A DNA stretch of 64,000 bases from Saprospiraceae bacterium (GCA_016711125.1 JADJTQ010000012.1:620001-684000), one strand, 5' to 3'. Shown: positions 38,661 to 48,981, counted from the first letter of the stretch. A program made the numbers and translations. Notes: generated by a model not told the origin, from the letters alone.

Positions 38661-39854
38661 ATGAATCTGTGGACTCCTCAATTTAGAAAAAAATACCAAG
38701 ATTTGCTTCAATCTCATGAGCAATTGATTACTCAGAGCAATGAAAAATGTGAGCCAGGCAATGGAATATATAATCGATGGAAGAATCCGGTAATCTCTGC
38801 AGCACATTGTCCACTGACCTGGCGCTACGACTTGGATGAAAAAAGCAATCCCCACCTGATGGAACGATTGGGTATTAATGCTGCTTTCAATTCAGGAGCC
38901 ATTCTTCATGAGGGCAAATATCTGCTAATCGTTCGGGTAGAAGGCAACGACCGTAAGTCATTTTTTGCAGTGGCAGAGAGTCCCTCCGGAGTCGATCAAT
39001 TTCGCTTTTGGGACTTGCCTGTATTGCTACCTCAAACAGACAAGCCGGACGTCAATGTTTATGATATGAGGTTGGTGAAACACGAAGATGGTTGGATCTA
39101 CGGCCTGTTTTGTACGGAAAGAAAGGATCTATCGATGCCACACGACACGAGTGCGGCCGAAGCCCAATGTGGAATCGTACGCACAAAGGATCTGAAGCAA
39201 TGGATCCGGCTGCCGGATTTGGTAACCTATTCAGGACAGCAACGTAATGTAGTACTACATCCTGAATTTATCGATGGTAAATATGCCTTATATACCCGGC
39301 CTCAAGATGGATTCATCAGTGTAGGTGGCGGGGGTGGCATTGGATGGGGTCTATGCGATGATATGACTCAGCCCGAAGTAAAAGACGAAATAATCGTCGA
39401 CGCCAAAGTTTATCATACGATCAAAGAAGTGAAAAACGGGCAAGGTCCGGCTCCAATAAAAACCGAGCATGGTTGGTTGCATCTCGCTCATGGAGTGCGA
39501 AATACGGCAGCGGGGTTACGCTATGTATTGTACATGTTCATGACTGACCTGCAGAAGCCCTGGAAGGTGACGCACCGTCCAGCTGGATACTTCATCGCTC
39601 CTGAAGAAGAGGAACGGGTGGGTGATGTTTCGAATGTAGCTTTTAGCAATGGTTGGATTATCAATGATCGCGATGAAATATTTATTTATTATGCGTCATC
39701 AGACACCCGAATGCATGTTGCTACTTCCACTAAAGAAAGACTAGCAGACTATGTCATGCATACTCCGGAAGACCCTTTATTTTCACATCTTTGTGTTGCT
39801 CAGAGAATTGATTTAATCCAAAAAAATCTGAGCATTTTACAAGGAGTATCCTAA
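38661..39854 (+). CDS. GH130 phosphorylase, mannosylglucose type
   Basis: A 397-residue enzyme that matches GH130 subfamily 1: NPVISAAHCPLTWRYDLDE, MERLGINAAFNSGAILHEGK, YLLIVRVEGNDRKSFFAVAE, DVNVYDMRLVKHEDGWIYGL with the catalytic Asp region, GQQRNVVLHPEFIDGKYALY, and DAKVYHTIKEVKNGQGPAPI. Members cleave 4-O-beta-mannosyl-glucose with phosphate to give mannose 1-phosphate and glucose. The gene is followed 77 bases later by an AGE-type 2-epimerase, which makes that substrate from mannobiose. No signal peptide; cytoplasmic. The pair strongly supports a beta-mannan pathway. Confidence 0.92.
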   Translation: MNLWTPQFRKKYQDLLQSHEQLITQSNEKCEPGNGIYNRWKNPVISAAHCPLTWRYDLDEKSNPHLMERLGINAAFNSGAILHEGKYLLIVRVEGNDRKSFFAVAESPSGVDQFRFWDLPVLLPQTDKPDVNVYDMRLVKHEDGWIYGLFCTERKDLSMPHDTSAAEAQCGIVRTKDLKQWIRLPDLVTYSGQQRNVVLHPEFIDGKYALYTRPQDGFISVGGGGGIGWGLCDDMTQPEVKDEIIVDAKVYHTIKEVKNGQGPAPIKTEHGWLHLAHGVRNTAAGLRYVLYMFMTDLQKPWKVTHRPAGYFIAPEEEERVGDVSNVAFSNGWIINDRDEIFIYYASSDTRMHVATSTKERLADYVMHTPEDPLFSHLCVAQRIDLIQKNLSILQGVS

Positions 39855-39931
39855 ATCGGTCTCGAAGACATCTTTTTTTCATAGTGCTATGCATTCGATC
39901 TATTAATATTTGATTCAGAGGATAAATAATC

Positions 39932-41133
39932 ATGTTGCTTTCACTATTTAAGAGCGAAATTAACGCTGAATTTGGCAACATACTCAAGTGGTGGGGAGAT
40001 CACATGATTGATCATATCCACGGGGGTTTTGTCGGTCGAATTGATGGCTATAACCGGTCACATCCAAAGTCTGACAAAGGCATCATTCTAAATACACGCA
40101 TCCTCTGGACTTATAGTACAGTTTATTTAAGGACACGGGAAGAAGGATATCTACAATTGGCAGACCGGGCATACCAATACATCTGCTCGCATTTTTGGGA
40201 TGATGAATGGGGAGGTGTCTATTGGTCGGTGAATTTCCAAGGAAAGGTTCTAAACCGGCAAAAACAAATTTATGCACAAGCATTTGCTATTTATGCATTT
40301 TCTGCTTACTTCGAAATCCGTAAAAATGCTGAGGTACTCACTAAATTAGAAACGATTTTTAACCTGATGGAAAATCATAGTCTGGATCCTATTGACGAGG
40401 GGTATTTTAATGTATTTAATGAAGATTGGACTTTGGCAGAGGATCAGAAACTAAGCGCTAAAGATGCTGACCAGGTGAAAATCATGAATACCCATCTGCA
40501 TATTCTTGAAGCCTACACGTCACTCTACCGGGTGAACCCTGGCGAAGATACCCGTAAGGCCCTGCACTACATTTTAAATATCTATCTCGATAAATTTTGC
40601 AGCTGCAGTCCTTGTCATGTTCATTTATTTTTGATAAAGAATGGCACCCAACTTCTGAAGAAAAATCATTCGGTCATGATATTGAGAGCAGTTGGCTTAT
40701 TACGGAGGCGGCCAACGTTTTGAAAGATCCAATCTTATCAGCGAGAGGTCGGGCGATTAGTCTTAGACTAGCAGAAGCTACCTTACTTTTCGGCAGCGAT
40801 AGACATGGTGGTATTTTTGAAAAAACCGATCATCGGGGAGTAGAGATTATTAAAGAAAAACACTGGTGGCCACAAGCTGAAGCGGTAGTAGGGTTTTTAA
40901 ATGCCTGGGAGCTGAGCGGTGAAGAAAAATATTTAATCCAGTCTATGCAAACCTGGCATTTTATTCAAAAACATTTTATTGACCGTGAAAATGGTGAATG
41001 GCATTGGCTTATTGATCAGAAAGGAAAGGTTGACCGTAATCAGGACAAGGCAGGTCCCTGGAAAGCTCCATATCATAATATAAGGATGTGCCTTGAGGTA
41101 TGTGACCGTCTCGATTCTTGTATCGAGCAATAG
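39932..41133 (+). CDS. Cellobiose/mannobiose 2-epimerase (one shift)
   Basis: About 400 residues after repair, the usual length for the AGE-type epimerase fold (alpha/alpha barrel). Motifs: GFVGRIDGYNR, NTRILWTYSTVYL, WGGVYWSVNFQGKVLNRQKQ, IYAQAFAIYAFSAYFEI, NTHLHILEAYTSLYRV, SFGHDIESSWLITEAA, KHWWPQAEAVVGFLNAWE and KAPYHNIRMCLEV; the His residues in THLH, GHD and YHN are the catalytic ones in the family. The shift lies at the T run 40628-40632 (one T missing), within HVHLFFDKEWHPTS. Next to GH130 it should convert beta-1,4-mannobiose to mannosyl-glucose. Confidence 0.9.
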
Positions 41134-41248
41134 AATAGCAAATTGATTTTAGTTCGCTAGTGAAGCTCTGTCCTTGTTGGGAGGAGAAATTTGCTATCTT
41201 TTACCACGCTCCTGGTGGAGCCTTTTTACGATTTAAACCAATCCAATT

Positions 41249-42757
41249 ATGAAGGCTATTATTCAAAAAATCAAATCCGAAAATTCAGCATATGAAATTC
41301 AGCGTGCATCGGTCAATCAAAATATTCCGGGAGGGAAAGCGGCCAGAAGAAGTTTCCTGAAAAAAATGACTTTGGGAGGTATATCGCTGTCTGCTATGAT
41401 GGGCATGTCTATTGAAGATACCGTGGCACAGTCTACCTCAAAGGTAAATCGAGCCTCAAGTCCTTCTGATTTAAAGATAACCGATATGCGCTATGTCACA
41501 ATCAACAATGGCACATCTTATACAAATGCCCGCAATGTGATCATCAGGATCGATACCAATCAAGGGATTTATGGTCTGGGAGAACTCAGGGATGGAGCGG
41601 ACCCCCGGTATGGTCTGTTTCTTAAAAGTCGAATATTGGGTTTGAATCCCTGCAATGTGGAATTAATTTATAAAATCATAAAACAATTTGGCGGCCATGG
41701 GCGCAAAGGTGCTGGAGTGAGTGGTGTTGAAATGGCCTTATGGGATCTTGTCGGTAAAGCTTACAATGTGCCGGTCTGGCAACTACTGGGTGGTAAGTAC
41801 CGAGACAGGGTGCGACTCTATGCTTATGTACCTGCCCACAACGCCAGAAATATGGATGTTGAAAAATTTAAAACCGATTGCAAAGTAAGGATCGAAGATC
41901 AGGGATTCACCTGGTTAAAAATGCATCCTGGGATCGGAGTATATGCCGACGTGCCGGGAGCAACAGTCAACACCAAATTTATACCCGGATTTAAGGATAA
42001 CAATCTGGATGAATATCTTTCTTACCAAAATACCAGGCATGCATTCACCTCCGTGATGGTCACCGACAAAGGTCTTGATTTGTTAAGAAATTATGTAGGC
42101 ACCATTCGTGACATTGTAGGATATGACATTCCCTTGTCTGCCGATCATTTTGGGCATTTTGACATCAATGAGTGTATCAGAGTGGCAAACGCGTTGGAGT
42201 CATATCGTCTTGCTTCTATGGAAGATTTTGTGCCATGGGACAGCATCGATCAGTTAAAAATGATTACCGATTCCATCAATTCACCCACGATCACCGGCGA
42301 GGATATATTTGGAAAAGAGGCATTTCGAAAATTGTGTGATGTCCATGCCGTAGACATTGTCCATCCCGATATGGGTACATCCGGGGGTATTTTAGAAACC
42401 AAAAAAATTGGCGACTATGCCGAGGAGTGTGATATTTCGATGAAGATGCATTTTGCCGGAACTCCGGTTTGTTTTATGGCCAACGTGCATGCAGCCGCAG
42501 CAACCCAGAATTTTTTGGCCCTGGAGATGCCGGTTCAATGTGTCGATAATCCCTGGTGGCCCAAGCTAGTCAATATGGTCGGAAAGCAAGAACTTTACAC
42601 GAAAGGTTTTGCCAATGTACCGACAGATGCCCCCGGTCTTGGTGTCGAGCTTAACGAAGAAGAGCTTAAGCTTCATATCCATTCGGAGGATAAAAGCTAT
42701 TTTGCTCCTACTCCTCAATGGAATGAAAAAAGATCGCACGATCGACTATGGAGTTGA
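41249..42757 (+). CDS. Tat-exported enolase-superfamily protein (mandelate racemase type)
   Basis: A 502-residue protein. A twin-arginine-like signal ARRSFLKKMTLGGISLSAM lies at about residues 31-50, unusual for the enolase superfamily, which is mostly cytoplasmic. The mature part has the full set: GVSGVEMALWDLVGKAYNVP, TWLKMHPGIG (base region), LSADHFGHFDINECIRV, ASMEDFVPWDS, TITGEDIFGKEAF (metal ligands), DIVHPDMGTSGGILETKKIG and KMHFAGTPVCFM. The end HDRLWS is typical. It probably dehydrates or isomerises a sugar acid in the periplasm. The next genes are not obviously connected. Longer than most relatives because of the signal and an insert near 220-270. Confidence 0.88.
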   Translation: MKAIIQKIKSENSAYEIQRASVNQNIPGGKAARRSFLKKMTLGGISLSAMMGMSIEDTVAQSTSKVNRASSPSDLKITDMRYVTINNGTSYTNARNVIIRIDTNQGIYGLGELRDGADPRYGLFLKSRILGLNPCNVELIYKIIKQFGGHGRKGAGVSGVEMALWDLVGKAYNVPVWQLLGGKYRDRVRLYAYVPAHNARNMDVEKFKTDCKVRIEDQGFTWLKMHPGIGVYADVPGATVNTKFIPGFKDNNLDEYLSYQNTRHAFTSVMVTDKGLDLLRNYVGTIRDIVGYDIPLSADHFGHFDINECIRVANALESYRLASMEDFVPWDSIDQLKMITDSINSPTITGEDIFGKEAFRKLCDVHAVDIVHPDMGTSGGILETKKIGDYAEECDISMKMHFAGTPVCFMANVHAAAATQNFLALEMPVQCVDNPWWPKLVNMVGKQELYTKGFANVPTDAPGLGVELNEEELKLHIHSEDKSYFAPTPQWNEKRSHDRLWS

Positions 42758-42841
42758 GCCCAATATCTTGGGGAATCAGTTCCTGCTGGCTCCTTTATCT
42801 AAAACTTTTTTGATGTAAATAGGTTATCAAAAATAAAAAAC

Positions 42842-43345
42842 ATGATGCTCCTCCTAACTGTTATGATACTCACTATGAATACCACTACCCAATTACTATA
42901 TGAATTGAAGATGAAATCCATTGATGGTGAAGCAATTGATTTTTCTCAATACAGGGATAAGACATTGCTAATTGTTAATACTGCTTCGAAATGTGGATAC
43001 ACTCCTCAATATGCAGAGCTGCAGGATCTCCATGAAAAATATGGCGATCAAATTACGATCCTCGGTTTCCCTGCCAATAACTTTGGTGGTCAGGAGCCCG
43101 GCTCCAATGAAGAGATTGCGCAGTTTTGTGAAAAAAACTATGGGGTTGCTTTCCAGATGTTTGAGAAGATATCTGTAAAGGGCGATGATCAAAGTCCTCT
43201 GTATCAGTGGCTTGAAGAAAAGACCGGGAAAGAACCGACTTGGAATTTTTGCAAATACTTGATCAAACCTGACGGAACAGTATTATTCTTTGGGTCTGGC
43301 GTAAAGCCTCTGGGTGAAGAGATTCTTTCCGCTGCTGAGCTTTAG
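42842..43345 (+). CDS. Glutathione peroxidase family protein
   Basis: A 167-residue protein with the thioredoxin-like GPx fold: LLIVNTASKCGYTPQYAELQ with the peroxidatic Cys (near 52) in place of selenocysteine, ILGFPANNFGGQEPGSNEEI, FCEKNYGVAFQMFEKISVKG and PTWNFCKYLIKPDG. The N-terminal MMLLLTVMILTMN is hydrophobic and could be a short signal or anchor. Cys-type bacterial enzymes generally use thioredoxin. It reduces hydroperoxides. It is probably transcribed alone; 84 bases separate it from the enolase-type gene. Confidence 0.92.
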   Translation: MMLLLTVMILTMNTTTQLLYELKMKSIDGEAIDFSQYRDKTLLIVNTASKCGYTPQYAELQDLHEKYGDQITILGFPANNFGGQEPGSNEEIAQFCEKNYGVAFQMFEKISVKGDDQSPLYQWLEEKTGKEPTWNFCKYLIKPDGTVLFFGSGVKPLGEEILSAAEL

Positions 43346-43541
43346 TCTCGCTGTACGATTTCTGGCACTTGGATTTGAAAAACTATCGTACAGATTGGAT
43401 TATCTTCGGTCAACGATTTATGTAAACTTTGATCGGGGTGCTGTGAGCTCGATCTGATACCTAAACGGTGTTTTTTCAAGCTCTTCCAAGTAATTTCCTA
43501 TTTTACCGCCTTTTAAATCGATCAACCAAATTCAGACGATC

Positions 43542-43961
43542 ATGAAAGATGTCATGCTAATCATTCACTTCCTTGGAATCGCCATGGGTGTAGGAACCGC
43601 CATCGGTATGTTTTTTTTAGGTCAGGCGGCCAGCAAGCTGGAAAAAAGTGAGCGAATTAAGTTTCAGTTGAATGCCTTGTCGCTGTCAAAGATGGGCAAT
43701 ATCGGCCTTATCCTACTCTTTTTGTCCGGAGGTTACCTGATGACACCTTATTGGAAGACTCTCGGCTCCACTCCACTGCTCATGATTAAACTCATTTTGT
43801 TTCTCGTGCTCGCTGCATTAATCGGTATTATCAGTTCCATTAGCAAAAAAGCTAAACAAGGTGACCCCGAAAAACATCTCAATAAATCCAAAACTCTGGG
43901 ACAGATTGCCCTGGTGACTGCAGTGATCATTGTAGTGTTAGCAGTGTTGGTTTTCCACTAG
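43542..43961 (+). CDS. Four-helix membrane protein, unknown
   Basis: A 139-residue protein with four membrane segments: MLIIHFLGIAMGVGTAIGMF, NIGLILLFLSGGYLM, LLMIKLILFLVLAALIGIIS and LGQIALVTAVIIVVLAVLVF. The basic loop between helices 3 and 4 (SKKAKQGDPEKHLNKSK) suggests a cytoplasmic side. The layout resembles small DUF2269-like or CopD-like proteins, but no His or other cofactor motif is conserved strongly enough to assign it. Confidence 0.7.
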   Translation: MKDVMLIIHFLGIAMGVGTAIGMFFLGQAASKLEKSERIKFQLNALSLSKMGNIGLILLFLSGGYLMTPYWKTLGSTPLLMIKLILFLVLAALIGIISSISKKAKQGDPEKHLNKSKTLGQIALVTAVIIVVLAVLVFH

Positions 43962-44183
43962 CGTTTTTGTAGCACATGGTCATATGGGTTGCCAACATTT
44001 CAGTTTGTTAAGTTGGTGACGAACAAAACAATTACCTTCTTTGGTACTTAAGTGTCACCAGTTATAAATCATTGTACCAATTCTAGAGTTTACCTTCTCA
44101 AAGGATGAACCACGTAATTAACTGATTTCACTTGGATCCAGTGGAATCAATCTAAAAATATTTCAAAAAAAGTCTTCCCAAAA

Positions 44184-44217
44184 TTTGACCCCTACCTAAC
44201 GTCATAGCTTATGTTTG
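44184..44217 (+). promoter_or_regulatory. Bacteroidota-type promoter with MerR-like operator
   Basis: TTTG at 44184-44187 and TATGTTTG at 44210-44217 fit the TTG / TAnnTTTG promoter of Bacteroidota with a 22-base spacer. The spacer holds an inverted pair TGAC...GTCA (TGACCCCTACCTAACGTCA, 44186-44204). MerR-family proteins bind such dyads between the two promoter elements. The gene start is 27 bases downstream. Confidence 0.55.
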
Positions 44218-44244
44218 TATCAAAATACATAAAAGAACTTCCGT

Positions 44245-45015
44245 GTGAGAACCTATACTGTTAAAAAATTAGCTCAAATGTCTGGTGTGAGCGTACGCAC
44301 CTTGCATCATTATGACAAAATTGGTTTACTCCATCCACTGATGCGGACCGAAGCGAGATATCGATTTTATGGGGAAGAAGAACTTTTAAAATTGCAACAA
44401 ATTCTATTCTATAAAGAACTAGATTTCAGTTTGGATGCCATTAAGGTAATTCTCGACGATCCCTCCTTTGAGATAATAAACGCTCTAAAGCAACAGAGAT
44501 CCTGCTTATCTCAAAAAAAGCAACGTCTCGAAAAACTCGTGAAGACAATCGACAAAACTATTGATCACATTAAAGAACAAAAAATCATGTTAACTCTGGA
44601 AGAATTGTATGAAGGTATAAACCCGGAAATCGCGACGAAATATAGAATCGAAATTCAAGAAAAATACGGGTCAGATATAATTCAAAAATCGGAAATGGCT
44701 TTACAAAACATGACAAAACCAAGTTATAAAGGCTTGCTCGAAAAGCAAAAAGAGAATAGTCGAAGACTTTTTTCCCTAAGAGATGAAGATCCGGCAGTTG
44801 AAAGAGTGCAACGGGAAATTGCCGTTCACTACGAAATCATCCGTCAATTTTGGGGCACTACAGAGTCGATCAATAAACAAGCAGAAGCATATGTGGGGTT
44901 AGGTCAACTTTACCGGACCGACGAAAGATTTACTATGGATGGGCAGGCGCAGGCCACTTTTGCAGACTTTTTAGCCAGAGCCATGACCCATTTTGCGGAG
45001 CATAGTCTGAAGTAA
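44245..45015 (+). CDS. MerR-family regulator with TipAS-like domain
   Basis: A 256-residue regulator starting at GTG. N-terminal MerR DNA-binding domain: TVKKLAQMSGVSVRTLHHYD, KIGLLHPLMRTEARYRFYG, then a coiled-coil dimer helix (about 80-115). The C-terminal 130 residues fit the TipAS antibiotic-recognition domain (YGSDIIQKSEMALQNMTKPS, YVGLGQLYRTDERF, FLARAMTHFAEHS). TipA-like proteins activate target genes when they bind peptide antibiotics or other ligands. No obvious target gene lies next to it, so it probably controls its own promoter at least. Confidence 0.92.
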   Translation: MRTYTVKKLAQMSGVSVRTLHHYDKIGLLHPLMRTEARYRFYGEEELLKLQQILFYKELDFSLDAIKVILDDPSFEIINALKQQRSCLSQKKQRLEKLVKTIDKTIDHIKEQKIMLTLEELYEGINPEIATKYRIEIQEKYGSDIIQKSEMALQNMTKPSYKGLLEKQKENSRRLFSLRDEDPAVERVQREIAVHYEIIRQFWGTTESINKQAEAYVGLGQLYRTDERFTMDGQAQATFADFLARAMTHFAEHSLK

Positions 45016-45063
45016 CCAAAGACAAATTCATAACTGGGCTCATTCTAGATTTGCATTTCGATA

Positions 45064-46601
45064 CTAATCCAAGTTTTTGACAGGGAAACCAGGATTGCTG
45101 ACAAATGCTATCTTTTTGCTATCAGGTGACCAGCTGGGTACATTAATCGTGCCCTGACCTCCATACAAATATGCAAGGACTCTTGGAGCGCCACCAGATA
45201 CAGGCATTGTGCGTAACATTACTCTTTTATAAAATGGATGATCGGTCACATTAATATCGCTCGGAAACGAGATAAATACAATGGATTTACCATCGGGCGA
45301 AATATGCGGGAACCAGTCATTATATTCATCGAAAGTCAGTTGCTCGGCATCGCTACCATTCGGTTTCATACGCCACAACTGCATAGTGCCGGATTGAGTA
45401 CCATTGTAATAAATGTATTTCCCGGTAGGATCGTATTCGGGACCGTCAACATGCAATTTTTCAAAAGAAGTTAATTGTTTTTCTGTTCCTGTAGCAATAT
45501 CAGCACTATATAGGTGATAACTGCCACCACCACGCTGTCCAACATAAACTACTGATTTGCCATCAGGAGCCCATCCATGCCAATAAGACGGACTTTCTTT
45601 GGTCACCTGTTTGGGTGTACCACCCCCAATGGGTACTACATAGATGGTTGAACCTCCACCTGAGGTGCCCTCCCGGTGATGACTAATGGCCAACATTTTA
45701 CCATCGGGTGAGATGCCGTGATCGTTGTTATTTCGATTTGCAAAATCGGTATTGATTTTGGTAAGTTCTCCTCCAGTTATTGGGATTCGGTATAAACTAC
45801 CTTCCATATTGATAATCAGTTCTTTACCGTCCCGAGTCCAGTTGGGAGCTTCAAATCCCTTTTCGCTTTCGTAAATAACTGTTCGTTTACCGGTCGCCAC
45901 ATCCATGGTTTCAAGCCTGCTTCCAAAACGTCCTTGCTGGTAAGCATTATAATCGGTAGGGACTTCCGGTCTATTCGCACATTCCAAGCATAGCCTTGTT
46001 CAACCACATCCGGATTATGTGAACACACAAATAGACCGGCAAGCGCTTTTTGCGGCATACCATCCATAGTGTGTTTGCCGATTAATTGCAGTGGCTCTCC
46101 CGGATGAGCGGCTCGCATAATAAAAGTCTGACCTTTTCGCTCCAGTTGGATGATGGTATAGTTGGATTTGGGCGAAAATAACTCATCTTGGGGATCTCGC
46201 ATAAAAGCGCCTCGTAATTCACGCCACTGTAGAACCGTCAAGCCATCGCCATGCAAAGTGGCGCTAATATGTGCGGCCTTTTCGTCATCCGAACCCCTGA
46301 CCATCCAACCAATTTTACGATGACCGTCAACCCCTTTACCCTCAAAACCAAAGTTTGCTGTTAAGATAAAATCACCCTCTAGTGTATTGTAGAGATATTG
46401 GAATTCATCCCGCTCAAACCAAATATTGTAACCTGCCCCTTTTACAGAATATGTTTGAGTGCCGATGTCATAGCTCGACATCCCACTCATTTTTGGTATT
46501 CCAATGTCTTTGCTATGCTCAAATATGCCGATACTGGATTGTCCGAAGCCTGTCATAATGCAACAGAATGAAAAAAATAACACAGCTGAAGATTTCATCA
46601 C
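45064..46601 (-). CDS. Exported TolB-like beta-propeller protein with N-terminal sandwich domain (one shift)
   Basis: About 510 residues after repair. A signal peptide (MMKSSAVLFFSFCCIMTGFG) is followed by a concanavalin-like DUF1349-type domain (about 25-200: GYNIWFERDEFQYLYNTLEG, GWMVRGSDDEKAAHISATLH). The second half is a TolB/PD40 propeller with blade motifs such as APNWTRDGKELIINMEG, GISPDGKMLAISHHREG, GWAPDGKSVVYVGQRGG, HISPDGKSIVFISFPSD and SWSPDSKKIAFVSNPG. The frame changes near 45965 (WNVRIDR to VPTDYNAYQQGRF). Likely a periplasmic binding or scaffold protein; no catalytic residues seen. It is divergent from modA. Confidence 0.85.
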
Positions 46602-46685
46602 AAAACTATTTTACCAACTACCAAGCTACCAAAAAAATATACGATTTGGCGTGTATCTCAATCCGATACAATTCTTCATACCTTT

Positions 46686-47487
46686 ATGTCACTGGCACAA
46701 AGACCAGTTCGGACCGTGTATACAAGAAATTTCGTGGTTATTTGTTCTCTGCTTACTTCAATAATGATTTCCTGCGAGGAGTCGGGACCACCTAAATTAG
46801 TGATTGCAAGTGCTGCCAACGTACAATTTGTGATGGATGAAATTGTGAGTGAGTTTACTCAAAGGACAGGGATCAACTGTGACGTGATCATTAGCTCGTC
46901 AGGTAAACTCACTGCCCAGATTATTGAAGGGGCACCCTTTGATGTCTTCATATCAGCCGATCTAGCATATCCCCAAAAAATCGCCGATGCTGATCTTGCA
47001 GTCAAGGACCCGGTGGTATATGCGCACGGAAAACTGGTGTTGTGGAGTATGCGTGATGATGTAAAGCTGATTCTAAAGGACCTTGGACGATCATCAACCC
47101 GGTATATTGCTCTTGCTAATCCGGAAGTTGCTCCTTATGGCCGTGCAGCCAAAGAAGTATTGGAGTACTACACATTGTATGATGATGTTCAAAAGAAACT
47201 GGTGTACGGTGAGAGCATTGCCCAGGTTAATCAATTCGTGATTTCCGAAGCGGTTGACGCCGGTTTTACTGCCAAATCAGTTGTGTTATCCCCTCAGTTG
47301 AAGGGTCAGGGTATTTGGATGGACATAGACCCGGAAGCCTATAATTCTATAGAACAAGGCTTTATTATTCTTAGCAACTCACATTTACCAAATGAGGCAA
47401 AATCGTTTGAAGAATTTTTTGCTTTCGGAGCATGCTGCCCGTATCTTCGAAGATTATGGCTACGAATCAATTTATTCAAGAAATTAA
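46686..47487 (+). CDS. modA: Molybdate ABC transporter substrate-binding lipoprotein
   Basis: About 266 residues. The hydrophobic leader ends in MISC, a probable lipobox. Family motifs: LVIASAANVQFVMDEIVSEF, IISSSGKLTAQIIEGAPFDV, FISADLAYPQKIADADL and ALANPEVAPYGRAAKEVL. It captures molybdate or tungstate for ModBC. The frame shifts at the T run 47415-47420 (one T extra); corrected, the protein ends LLSEHAARIFEDYGYESIYS-RN with a stop at 47485-47487, matching the family. modB follows within 20 bases, so modABC is one operon. Confidence 0.9.
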
Positions 47488-47493
47488 ATAAAT

Positions 47494-48172
47494 CTGCACT
47501 TATTGGATTGGCAACCGATTATATTGACTTTCCGACTGGCCGTCATCACCACTGTCATCCTTTTTTTTCTGTCCATACCGATTGCATATTGGTTGGCAAA
47601 TACCAGAAATAAAAATTAAACCCATATTGGAGGCTTTAATTACGATGCCATTGGTACTTCCCCCTACTGTAATTGGATTCTATTTGTTGGTCGCATTTAG
47701 CCCATCATATGCATTGGGTGGCTGGCTCGGTTCTATAGGATTGCAGTTTGTATTTACATTTGAAGGACTTGTTTTAGCATCAGTCATTTATAGTCTGCCA
47801 TTTATGGTACAACCAATCCAATCAGGTTTAACCAACTTAGCCCCTTCCCTGGCCGAAGCCGCATACCTGCTTGGTAAATCCAAAATCACCACCCTGATTC
47901 GGGTACTTTTACCTAACATCAAACCATCACTACTCACCGGGATTGTGCTTGCTTTTGCCCACACGATCGGTGAATTTGGGGTCGTACTGATGATTGGCGG
48001 CAGCATTCCGGGTAAAACCAAGGTTGCTTCGATTGCTATTTATGACGAGGTCGAAACCCTCGACTATGCAATGGCCAATGCCTATTCACTGCTTTTATTT
48101 CTGGTTACTTTCCTGATTCTGGTAGTTGTTTACCTGGTAAACGGAGGGTATTTAAACCGAATGTGGAAATGA
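47494..48172 (+). CDS. modB: Molybdate ABC transporter permease (one shift)
   Basis: About 225 residues with five to six membrane helices. The N-terminal part LDWQPIILTFRLAVITTVIL and FFLSIPIAYWLANTR is in one frame, and KPILEALITMPLVLPPTVIG onward in another; one extra A in the run 47611-47615 explains it. The EAA loop AYLLGKSKITTLIRVLLPNI contacts the ATPase. The start is unclear: TTG at 47503 or CTG at 47494. The stop TGA overlaps the modC start in ATGA. Confidence 0.88.
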
Positions 48173-48981
48173 TTCATTGTCAACTAAATAAACAACTTCG
48201 GGGGGCATCTGGTATTTTCGAGCTGAATATTGATGCTCAATTTCCTGCGCGGACATTTACCATTCTTTTTGGTGAATCCGGGGCTGGCAAAACATCCATA
48301 CTACGTATGTTGGCTGGATTAATGACGCCAGAACATGGATTGATTACCAGTCAGAATCAAGTTTGGTTTGACAGTTCGAAGAAAATATACCTGAAGCCTC
48401 AATTACGTAAAGGCGCCTTCGTATTTCAGGACCAGGGATTATTTCCTAACATGACGGTGCGAAAAAATCTTGAATTTGCTCAAAGGCAGAGCAATCAAAA
48501 AAAATTGATTGATGAAATTATCGAATTATTTGAGCTCGGAGATTTACAACATCTGAGTCCCATCAACTTATCTGGAGGTCAGAAACAGAAGGTGGCGCTG
48601 GCTCGATCAATTATTAATCAGCCAAATATCTTATTACTCGATGAGCCTCTCTCTGCCCTCGATCGGCGAACAAGGCTAATGCTTCAGGAATATATTCAGA
48701 AAGCCCACAAGGAGTTTAAATTAACGACGATTATGGTGAGCCATGATCTTTCCGAAATTCATAAAATCACAGACCGGGTCCTGAAACTTGAAGAAGGAGT
48801 GATATCAGAAGTAACCGTGGAAACGGCTTTTGGCGAAACTAATAAACTAATCAAAGGTTCAATCATCAGCAGCAAAGCCATAGGTGAAAACATTAAACTG
48901 GAAATCTTGGTGTCACGAGAAGCCTATGAGATGCTCGAAAAACGATCAAAAGATGATGATGAAATCAGACTTTGCAAATAA
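48169..48981 (+). CDS. modC: Molybdate ABC transporter ATP-binding protein
   Basis: About 270 residues from the ATG at 48169, which overlaps the modB stop (ATGA). Walker A GESGAGKTSILRML, Q loop VFQDQGLFPNMTV, signature LSGGQKQKVALARS, Walker B ILLLDEPLSALDR and the switch His in IMVSHDLSEI. It drives molybdate import. The C terminus after residue 230 is short and shows no clear TOBE (molybdate-sensing) domain, unlike the 350-residue enterobacterial ModC, so regulation by trans-inhibition is less likely. Confidence 0.93.
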   Translation: MIHCQLNKQLRGASGIFELNIDAQFPARTFTILFGESGAGKTSILRMLAGLMTPEHGLITSQNQVWFDSSKKIYLKPQLRKGAFVFQDQGLFPNMTVRKNLEFAQRQSNQKKLIDEIIELFELGDLQHLSPINLSGGQKQKVALARSIINQPNILLLDEPLSALDRRTRLMLQEYIQKAHKEFKLTTIMVSHDLSEIHKITDRVLKLEEGVISEVTVETAFGETNKLIKGSIISSKAIGENIKLEILVSREAYEMLEKRSKDDDEIRLCK

